From positions 1 to 10,164 of the forward strand of contig CALCHY010000303.1 in NCBI GenBank assembly GCA_937907415.1: DNA of 10,164 nucleotides, read 5' to 3'. The position numbers were made by a program, and so were the translations under genes. The notes beneath the pieces are model-generated. The model saw nothing but the letters and a program-made list of their open reading frames with translations. It did no database searches and was not told where the DNA came from. Within the stretch, counting starts at the first letter, position 1, and each line of letters opens with the position of its first letter. This document shows, one piece after another, positions 1-5,324 of the stretch. This DNA is from an uncultured Trueperaceae bacterium. GTDB taxonomy: Bacteria; Deinococcota; Deinococci; Deinococcales; Trueperaceae.

Positions 1-42
1 ACTGTGCGTTGGCGCCGTCCACTCCGGCACCATAACATCTCA

Positions 43-157
43 CCTCACAATCCGAGGGGTTAAATCCTAACAATCCGAAGGTCTGGATCCTCACAATCCG
101 TGGAGCTGAATCCTAACAATCCGAGGACGAGAAGCCTAATGATCCCGGCATCGCGCC
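43..157. repeat. 23-bp tandem direct repeat array, 4 units plus a degenerate fifth
   Basis: Units begin at 43, 66, 89, 112 and 135, an exact 23-bp period. The conserved core is CCTMACAATCCGAGG (M = C or A), and the remaining 8 bases vary. Units 1 and 3 read CCTCACAATCCG and units 2 and 4 read CCTAACAATCCG, so the array may descend from a duplicated 46-bp pair. The fifth unit (CCTAATGATCC) is decayed, and the 23 bases before 43 do not fit. The 5-mer AATCC recurs with alternating 14- and 9-base steps, as expected of paired half-sites. The array ends about 160 bp upstream of the DUF4342 gene. The repeat is seen directly; a role as an iteron-like protein-binding site is inference. Confidence 0.85.
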
Positions 158-319
158 TATGCCCCGGCCAGCACGGATAGCGTTACAGAAGAGGTCCGGA
201 GCGGGGCTTGTAAGTCATGAGGTCTTCCAAGAGGGCGCGTTGGTGCGAGCCGACCTCATCCCAACGGCGGATGTGCCGCCGCCCCCTCAGCGCCTAACCT
301 ACTAAGCAAGGAGGCCAAC
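158..319 (+). other. Non-coding leader upstream of the DUF4342 gene, with potential RNA secondary structure
   Basis: No convincing gene lies in bases 1-319. Besides the repeat array, this stretch holds an 8-bp inverted repeat (ATGAGGTC 217-224 with GACCTCAT 252-259) enclosing a smaller one (CCAA 227-230 with TTGG 240-243). A compact hairpin follows: CGGCGG 265-270, 5-base loop, CCGCCG 276-281. Together they could fold as two successive stem-loops just before the ribosome binding site. TAACCT at 295-300 resembles a -10 box but would start transcription almost at the Shine-Dalgarno, so no promoter is called. Some of the pairing is expected by chance at this GC content. Confidence 0.4.
308..314 (+). 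promoter_or_regulatory. Ribosome binding site of the DUF4342 gene
   Basis: AAGGAGG lies 5 bases before the ATG at 320. It is a near-perfect Shine-Dalgarno and fixes the start of the small gene. It contrasts with the next gene, which has none. Confidence 0.85.
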
Positions 320-655
320 ATGGACGCAAACGAAAACAACCAAGGGGCCGAGCAGCACAACACCAACGAAGGTACGCAAACCAAGTCCGGCCGCACCACC
401 ACCGAGGAGTTCAGGCTCTCGGGCGAGGCCGTAGTGGCCAAGGTCAAGGAACTCGTGCGCGAGGGCAACGTCCGCCGCATCGCCATCAAGAACGACGACG
501 GCAAGACCCTCATCGAGATCCCCCTAACCCTCGGCGTGATCGGCACGGTGCTTCTGCCAGTGTGGGCTGCCGTCGGCGCCATCGCCGCCATGGTCGCTAA
601 CCTCACCATCACGGTTGACCGCGTCGTCAAAGACGACGACCAGTCGCACATCTGA
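320..655 (+). CDS. DUF4342 domain-containing small membrane-associated protein
   Basis: A 111-aa protein. Residues 1-28 are polar, Asn/Gln/Thr-rich and probably disordered. Residues about 30-102 match the DUF4342 pattern as I remember it: a segment like FRLSGEAVVAKVKELVREGN, then VRRIAIKNDDGKTLIEIPLT, then a hydrophobic Gly/Ala-rich stretch at about 70-95 that could be one membrane helix or hairpin, ending in ITVDRV. The function of this family is unknown. The domain is often found alone or after a UBA-like segment; no UBA-like segment is visible here. The start is supported by AAGGAGG 5 bases upstream. A strong hairpin 20 bases after the stop suggests a monocistronic unit. The family call is from recalled sequence pattern, not a database search. 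Confidence 0.8.
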   Translation: MDANENNQGAEQHNTNEGTQTKSGRTTTEEFRLSGEAVVAKVKELVREGNVRRIAIKNDDGKTLIEIPLTLGVIGTVLLPVWAAVGAIAAMVANLTITVDRVVKDDDQSHI

Positions 656-675
656 AGCACGACTAGAGCGCATCA

Positions 676-724
676 CGTTCGCCTCACCTGCCAGGAGCCA
701 ACCGCTCGGTAGGTGAGGCGAACG
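676..724 (+). terminator. Hairpin terminator without U-tract after the DUF4342 gene
   Basis: CGTTCGCCTCACCT (676-689) pairs perfectly with AGGTGAGGCGAACG (711-724). The stem can be extended inward by one G-U and two C-G pairs (690-692 with 708-710), and a further 3 bp (695-697 with 705-707) can form inside the loop. The stem is very stable, but the following bases are not T-rich. It sits between the stop at 655 and the next start at 775. It may be a U-less terminator or a 3' stabilising structure. Confidence 0.65.
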
Positions 725-761
725 CCGTTGTGGTCGTTATGACGGTGTAAGAGGGCCTAGG

Positions 762-774
762 TAGACTGGCCTCG
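762..774 (+). promoter_or_regulatory. -10 element of a probable leaderless promoter for the GGDEF/STAND gene
   Basis: TAGACT (762-767) matches the TANNNT -10 pattern and ends 7 bases before the ATG at 775, so transcription would begin at or next to the start codon. No Shine-Dalgarno lies at a usable distance; the nearest purine run, at about 749-755, is 19 bases away. The -35 is weak: TTATGA (737-742) with a 19-bp spacer is the best candidate. The same hexamer at the same distance precedes the PLP-enzyme gene on the other strand. Leaderless starts of this layout are known as common in Deinococcus and relatives. Confidence 0.55.
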
Positions 775-3700
775 ATGGAGTCATGGCTGTTCGACGACCT
801 GACGGGGGCACTCGCCCGGGCGCACTTAGTGCCCGCTCTGGAGGCGCTGGCGCAGAAGCGCCAGGAAACGGCCGAGCATTACGCGCTCGCCGTCATAGAC
901 GTCGACCACCTCAAGTCACTTAACGATGTCTACGGCCACGCAACGGGCGACGCCGCCCTGCGCGCAGTAGCCGAGCGCACGCTCAGGGTCCTGCGGGGCA
1001 ACGACCAGCTCTTCCGCTTCGGTGGTGACGAGTTCGTAGTCCTGCTTCCTGACACGAACCGCGCGGAGGCGGAGGCCATCTTGCGCCGGGTGCACGACCA
1101 AGTCACCTCCAACCCCGTCGAGGGCGCGGTGTGGGTGTCGATCAGCGCCAGCGTTGGCGTGGCTGCCACCGACGAGGACGACGACCGCGACCTGTTCGAG
1201 CGCGCAGACGAACGTGTGCGCCTCGCCAAACGCGGCGGGCGCAGTTCCGTCATGGCTCATGACCGCATCGAGCAGCAGCACGCCAAGACCCTGCAGGAGG
1301 TGAGGTTAGAGGGGCGCGACGCGCAACTCGCCGCTGCCACTGCGTTCCTGACGGCAGCTGGCGCGACCGTAATGCGCGTTAATGCCGCCACCGGCGCTGG
1401 GGTGACGCGTTTCCTCGCAGAGGTCGCGGTGCGCGCCCATCAGGCTGGCCGCGTCGTCAGGTACCTGACGGCGCAGGAGACTCGTCGGGGCCTTCACCTG
1501 TGGGCCCTCGGGGCTGCTTACGCGGACGACGTCGAGGGTGAGCCCGTCGAGCACGACTTGCGCACCCTCCTTCGCAACGACGCGGACGCCCACGGCCTCG
1601 TCGTGTTGCTGACGGGCGGCGATCGCCTCGACCCGGGCAGCGCTGAACTCCTCGCCGAGCGCCTTCAACAGGGCGGCACGCAGGTCGTCGAGGTCGTGAT
1701 GGACGGCGCAGGCGGCGCGTTCGCAGCCGACCAGCAAGTCGTACTCGACCCATTGACGCCTGCCCAGGTTGGTGCCTGGTTGAGCGCCGCGCTCGGAGGC
1801 CCGCTAGCGCGCGAGGTGGCCGACGAACTCGCTGCCAGTGGCGGCGGACTGCCCGGCCCCACTTCACGACTAACCTTGAAGCTCGTTGAGGACGGCGTGC
1901 TCGAGCGCAGAGGCGGCGCCTGGAGCGGGGACGTAGCCGCGGTGAAGCGCAGCATCGCCGGGGCACTTGAACAGCGTTCGCGGCCGCCGATAGTGCTGCC
2001 AACTTGGGAGCGGCCACTCGTTGGCCGTCGCGCCTGGCTCGAGGCGGCGACCGCAGTAGTACGCGAACGCCAACTCGTGGTCCTAGTCGGAGCGGGCGGC
2101 ATAGGCAAGTCGCGCTTGGCCGCGCAACTCGCCCTCGAACTGGCCCACGCACCGGATGGCGGCGCCGACGACGGCACTTACTGGGTCGACTTGCGCAGCC
2201 TAAGCTCGGCCGCCGCTCTGCCTGGGCTTGTCGCCGAGGCCCTCGGTTTCGACCGCGTTGACGACGTCGACACCTTGGTCGAGCGGTTGGGCGCCAGGCG
2301 CGTGCGGGTCGTGCTGGACAACGCCGACGCTGGCGCTGAGCAGGCCGGCGTGCTGACGGGTCTGTTGAGGCGAGCGCCTGGCCTGCGGCTGCTTGTCACA
2401 GCCCGCATGCCCTTACGCCTCGAACGCGAACGCGTGCTGGCCGTACCGGAGCTAAGTGCGGAGGCGGCGCGCGAGCTCTTCCGCCAAGGGATGCAGCGCG
2501 TGGGCGTCACCGAGGAAGTCGACGACGACGATCTGGACGAAGTGCTCACGCGCGTCGGCCACGAGCCGTTAGCGTTGGAGTTGGCAGCGGCCTGGACGCG
2601 CATCCTCGCCCTGCATGAGCTGATCGAACAACTCGACCGCCAACCTGAGTCGCTGATGGCCGTGCCAGGGTCGCAGCCGTTGACCGCACGCTTCATCGAG
2701 GTTGCGCGGCAACTCATGAGCGCCCAGGAGCAAGAGGCCCTCGGGACCCTCACTCTCATCCGCGGCGGCTTCAGGGCTGAGGAGGGGCGCGCGGCTAGCG
2801 GCGCCTCGCCGTTCTTCCTCCTCGCGCTCCTCGAACGCTCCCTGCTAAGGCGCGAGGGTGAGCGCTACACCGTCCACGAGGCCGTCGCCGAGCGCTTCCG
2901 CGACGCTTTGATGGACGCGCCTGCCGCGCACGCCCGCGTGGCGAGCACGTACTCCGACCTTGCGAGGCAACTGAACGAGCTCCCCGTTCACGAGCGCAGC
3001 GAGTACGGCTTCAAGGTGGCCGACGCCGAGCGCGCCAACCTAGAGTTCGCGCTCCGCTGGTTGGCACGCAGTGGTGACGGGCCAGCGCTCTGGCACCTCG
3101 TGACGCTCATGCGCGGCTACCTCGACGTGCGCGGGCGCGCGCGCCAAGGACTCGAGCTCTTCCGCGCGGTAGACGCGGACCTAGTCAACCACGCCGACCT
3201 GGAGTTGCGCGCTTGGGTGAGGGAGTCAGTTGGCTTGTTCCACTGGCAAAGGGGTGAGGACAAGGCCGCCTCTGCGCGTGTCGCAGAGGCGCTAGAGTTG
3301 CTCGCTGCGCTAGGGCCGAACGCCACGCACGCGATGGTGCTGAACACTGCGGGCATCTTGGCTGGCTCGGCGGGCGGAGACGACGGCGATAGCGCGGCCC
3401 TCGCGAACTTTGCGGCGTCCGCCAGCATGCGCGCAGAGTTGGGCGATCGCATCGGCGAGGCGCAGGCGCGCGGCAACATGGCGCTCGTGCTGGCCTCGAA
3501 GCAGCGGCACGAGGAGGCGTTCGCGGCGCTGCAGGAAGCGCGCACCAATTACGCAGCCGTCAAGCATTACAGCGGTCTAGCCCTCACGTTAGCGAACCTC
3601 GCCCAAGTGGCGACCGAGGGCAAGCTCTTGCCGCCAGAAGGTGCGCTTGACTTGGCGCGCGAGGGCACCTCGCTGAGCGAACGCATCGGTTACGCGTACG

Positions 3701-3915
3701 GCGCGCGCCTTGGCGCAGCCAACATGGGCGACATCCTCACGGACAGCGGTAGGAGCGCCGAGGCGGCGGCGGCTTACGAGCGCGCCAGCCATTGGGCGCG
3801 TATCGAGGACCGCCCGGAACTCGCGAGCGCCTTCCTTAGCAAGATGGAGGAGGCGCGGCGCGCGGCGGAGGCCAAGTACGCGCGCGACCCAAAGGAGGCG
3901 TTGAGCACCCGCTAG
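775..3915 (+). CDS. GGDEF diguanylate cyclase fused to a degenerate ATPase module, a STAND ATPase and TPR-like repeats
   Basis: A 1046-aa predicted cytoplasmic signalling protein with no signal peptide or membrane segment. Residues 1-160 form a GGDEF domain: DLTG near 8, DVDHLKSLND (42-51), GHATGD (54-59), GGDEF (83-87), and an RxxD product-inhibition site RGND (74-77) at the standard 5-residue spacing. It should therefore make c-di-GMP from GTP. Residues about 178-385 resemble an AAA_16-like ATPase (GRDAQL at 180-185, hydrophobic strand then DRLD at 276-286, winged-helix-like end) but lack the P-loop lysine. Residues about 405-710 form an intact STAND/NB-ARC-type ATPase: LVGR (415-418), GAGGIGKS (439-446), VVLDN (512-516), LLVTAR (539-544), GHEPLALEL (595-603), then winged helix. 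Residues about 715-1035 are Ala-rich helical pairs that look like TPRs. There is no sensor before the GGDEF, so signal input probably comes from the C-terminal part. The ligand is unknown. Confidence 0.85.
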   Translation: MESWLFDDLTGALARAHLVPALEALAQKRQETAEHYALAVIDVDHLKSLNDVYGHATGDAALRAVAERTLRVLRGNDQLFRFGGDEFVVLLPDTNRAEAEAILRRVHDQVTSNPVEGAVWVSISASVGVAATDEDDDRDLFERADERVRLAKRGGRSSVMAHDRIEQQHAKTLQEVRLEGRDAQLAAATAFLTAAGATVMRVNAATGAGVTRFLAEVAVRAHQAGRVVRYLTAQETRRGLHLWALGAAYADDVEGEPVEHDLRTLLRNDADAHGLVVLLTGGDRLDPGSAELLAERLQQGGTQVVEVVMDGAGGAFAADQQVVLDPLTPAQVGAWLSAALGGPLAREVADELAASGGGLPGPTSRLTLKLVEDGVLERRGGAWSGDVAAVKRSIAGALEQRSRPPIVLPTWERPLVGRRAWLEAATAVVRERQLVVLVGAGGIGKSRLAAQLALELAHAPDGGADDGTYWVDLRSLSSAAALPGLVAEALGFDRVDDVDTLVERLGARRVRVVLDNADAGAEQAGVLTGLLRRAPGLRLLVTARMPLRLERERVLAVPELSAEAARELFRQGMQRVGVTEEVDDDDLDEVLTRVGHEPLALELAAAWTRILALHELIEQLDRQPESLMAVPGSQPLTARFIEVARQLMSAQEQEALGTLTLIRGGFRAEEGRAASGASPFFLLALLERSLLRREGERYTVHEAVAERFRDALMDAPAAHARVASTYSDLARQLNELPVHERSEYGFKVADAERANLEFALRWLARSGDGPALWHLVTLMRGYLDVRGRARQGLELFRAVDADLVNHADLELRAWVRESVGLFHWQRGEDKAASARVAEALELLAALGPNATHAMVLNTAGILAGSAGGDDGDSAALANFAASASMRAELGDRIGEAQARGNMALVLASKQRHEEAFAALQEARTNYAAVKHYSGLALTLANLAQVATEGKLLPPEGALDLAREGTSLSERIGYAYGARLGAANMGDILTDSGRSAEAAAAYERASHWARIEDRPELASAFLSKMEEARRAAEAKYARDPKEALSTR

Positions 3916-5111
3916 CCAGGCACGGCCACCCGCGCCGCCACCGCGGCCGCCTGCAGCACGTCCGCCACGAGGTCATCGGCCGCCTCGATGCCGACCGACA
4001 ACCGCACGAGCCCGTCCGTAACGCCCTCGGCCTCCAACATCTCGCGGGGGAGGAGCTGGTGCGTAGTTGACGCTGGGTGGCAGGCGAGCGAGGCAACGTC
4101 ACCTAACGAGACGGCGTGGTCGAAGAGGCGCAGCGCCTCTAGGAATGCCGCCGCTGCCGGCAGTCCGCCCTCGAGTTCAAGTGACACCATGCCGCCGAAA
4201 CCGCTCATCTGGCTGGCCGCCAGCGCATGGCCCGAGTGCTCGGCGAAGCCAGGGTAGTGGACCTTGGCAACGCCAGGCTGGCCGCGCAGCGCGTGCGCGA
4301 CGGCGCTGGCGTTGGCGCAGTGCGCCTCCATGCGTAGGTGGAGCGTGCGCATGCCACGCAGGAGGAGGTAAGCGGCATGCGGGTCGAGGCTGGCGCCGAG
4401 GTGACGCAGACCCTCCATGCGGACCTCGTGCAGCAGGTCGGCCGGGCCGGCGACGACGCCAGCTAAGAGGTCGCCGTGACCACCCAAGTACTTGGTGGCC
4501 GAGTGCAGCACGATGCTGATGCCGAACTCGCTTGGTCTACTGAGGTAGGGCGTTGCGAAAGTGTTGTCTGCCACGCTGATGATCCCGTGCTCCCGCGCCA
4601 CCCTGCCAACTAGGGCGAGGTCGTGAATGCGCAGGTCGGGGTTAGTTGGCGACTCCACGTAGATCATGCGCGTGTGCGGCCGCACTGCCGACGGGAGTTC
4701 CGCCTCGTTCACTGCCCGCGCCGTTACTCCGAAGCGCGGCAGCAGGTCTTCGAGCAGTCCGCGCGTGCCGCCGTAAAGCGGTCCTAGAAGTAGCACCTCG
4801 TCGCCCTGCCGCAAGAGGCTGAGGAACACGGCCGCGATGCCGCCCATGCCTGAGGCGAAAGCAATGGCCTCCTCGGTTCCCTCGAGCGCGGCGATCTTCT
4901 CCTCGACGGCCCTAACGGTCGGGTTGCCGATGCGTGAGTAGACGTTGCCGCTAGCCGCGCCAGCGAACAGGTCAGCGCCGCGCGCCATGCTGCCTAGCAC
5001 GAAGGTGCTCGTCTGGTAGATGGGTGTGGCGTGCGCGAGGGTCTCCGGGTCGTGCTGCTGCCCGGAGCGCACCGCGCGAGTTGCGAAGCCGCTCAGCTTG
5101 TTCTCTGCCAT
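3912..5111 (-). CDS. PLP-dependent trans-sulfuration enzyme (cystathionine gamma-synthase / gamma-lyase / methionine gamma-lyase family)
   Basis: A 399-aa cytosolic enzyme of the Cys/Met metabolism PLP family, the usual length. Visible family features: Y58-S-R60 with GNPT (cofactor phosphate contact from the neighbouring subunit), SGMGG (88-92), PLYGGT (111-116) with stacking Tyr113, ESPTNP (153-158), Asp182 in ADNTF (pyridine nitrogen), catalytic Lys207 in SATKYLGGHGD, and Arg370 near the end in LVRLSVGIE (substrate carboxylate). Position 115 is Gly, where the best-studied methionine gamma-lyases have a Cys; this leans toward cystathionine gamma-synthase or gamma-lyase but does not decide it, so no gene symbol is given. 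The start is an ATG 6 bases after a TAGACT box with no Shine-Dalgarno. It converges on the GGDEF/STAND gene with a 4-nt overlap and diverges from mmsA. No functional tie to the pyrimidine genes is evident. Confidence 0.88.
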   Translation of the reverse strand: MAENKLSGFATRAVRSGQQHDPETLAHATPIYQTSTFVLGSMARGADLFAGAASGNVYSRIGNPTVRAVEEKIAALEGTEEAIAFASGMGGIAAVFLSLLRQGDEVLLLGPLYGGTRGLLEDLLPRFGVTARAVNEAELPSAVRPHTRMIYVESPTNPDLRIHDLALVGRVAREHGIISVADNTFATPYLSRPSEFGISIVLHSATKYLGGHGDLLAGVVAGPADLLHEVRMEGLRHLGASLDPHAAYLLLRGMRTLHLRMEAHCANASAVAHALRGQPGVAKVHYPGFAEHSGHALAASQMSGFGGMVSLELEGGLPAAAAFLEALRLFDHAVSLGDVASLACHPASTTHQLLPREMLEAEGVTDGLVRLSVGIEAADDLVADVLQAAAVAARVAVPG

Positions 5112-5123
5112 GGCCCAAGTCTA
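5112..5123 (-). promoter_or_regulatory. -10 element of a probable leaderless promoter for the PLP-enzyme gene
   Basis: On the minus strand TAGACT (5123 to 5118) lies 6 bases before the ATG whose first base is 5111, with no Shine-Dalgarno between. No good -35 is visible at 16-19 bp. The hexamer is identical to that before the gene at 775. Confidence 0.55.
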
Positions 5124-5155
5124 GAGGCTGGTTGGCGGCAGTGGGCCCTTGTACT

Positions 5156-5173
5156 CCGTGCAGAAGTGCACGG
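5156..5173. repeat. Inverted repeat CCGTGCA-N4-TGCACGG in the divergent intergenic region
   Basis: A perfect 7-bp inverted repeat with a GAAG spacer lies about 45 bp upstream of the PLP-gene start and about 48 bp upstream of the mmsA -35. Its size and position suit a repressor or activator site. A second short palindrome, AACGCGTT (5211-5218), abuts the -35. The function is inference. Confidence 0.4.
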
Positions 5174-5220
5174 GCCGTGCGGCTCATAAGGGTGAGGAAG
5201 TCCCATGCGCAACGCGTTCT

Positions 5221-5250
5221 TTGCCAGCAGGCCGACCTTAGGCGTAGAAT
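5221..5250 (+). promoter_or_regulatory. Sigma-70-type promoter of mmsA
   Basis: TTGCCA (5221-5226) and TAGAAT (5245-5250) are separated by 18 bp, which predicts a start near 5257 and a 5' leader of about 68 nt before the mmsA ATG at 5325. This is the best two-box promoter in the window. Unlike the two leaderless promoters, it drives a gene with an SD-like site. The leader also contains AAGTAG (5276-5281) and CTACTT (5298-5303), which could pair. Confidence 0.6.
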
Positions 5251-5256
5251 GCGCCT

Positions 5257-5269
5257 ACCGAAAATCGGT
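5257..5269. promoter_or_regulatory. Palindrome ACCGA-AAA-TCGGT at the predicted mmsA transcription start (operator candidate)
   Basis: A perfect 5-bp inverted repeat around AAA begins 6 bases after the -10 box, where a bound repressor would block initiation. ACCG/CGGT half-sites are typical of several TetR- and GntR-type catabolic repressors, but no regulator gene is in the window and no second copy was seen upstream of preT or hydA. Confidence 0.4.
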
Positions 5270-5312
5270 CGCGGCAAGTAGCCGCGCGCCTTCATATCTA
5301 CTTCGCAGGGAC

Positions 5313-5318
5313 GGTGGA
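5313..5318 (+). promoter_or_regulatory. SD-like site that supports the mmsA start at 5325
   Basis: GGTGGA ends 6 bases before the ATG at 5325. It favours this start over an in-frame ATG at 5205. That upstream ATG lies before the predicted promoter and would add 40 residues that do not resemble the aldehyde dehydrogenase N-terminus. Confidence 0.55.
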
Positions 5319-5324
5319 CCTAAG

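Noticed and set aside
43..157. CRISPR array
   Set aside because: The period is 23 bp with only about 12-15 conserved bases and 8 variable ones; there is no room for spacers and no cas gene nearby.
256..660. Minus-strand frame of 134 codons opposite the DUF4342 gene
   Set aside because: The plus-strand gene has a perfect Shine-Dalgarno and family similarity; the reverse frame has neither.
1457..2759. Three long minus-strand frames opposite the GGDEF/STAND gene
   Set aside because: They overlap each other in different frames, are Arg/Ser-rich low-complexity translations, and run opposite clear Walker A and STAND motifs.
3912..5111. Specific call of methionine gamma-lyase
   Set aside because: The active-site Cys typical of well-studied methionine gamma-lyases is Gly115 here, and sequence alone does not separate the trans-sulfuration activities.
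5205..5324. 40-residue N-terminal extension of MmsA from an upstream in-frame ATG
   Set aside because: The ATG at 5205 precedes the predicted promoter, the extension does not resemble an aldehyde dehydrogenase N-terminus, and GGTGGA supports the ATG at 5325.
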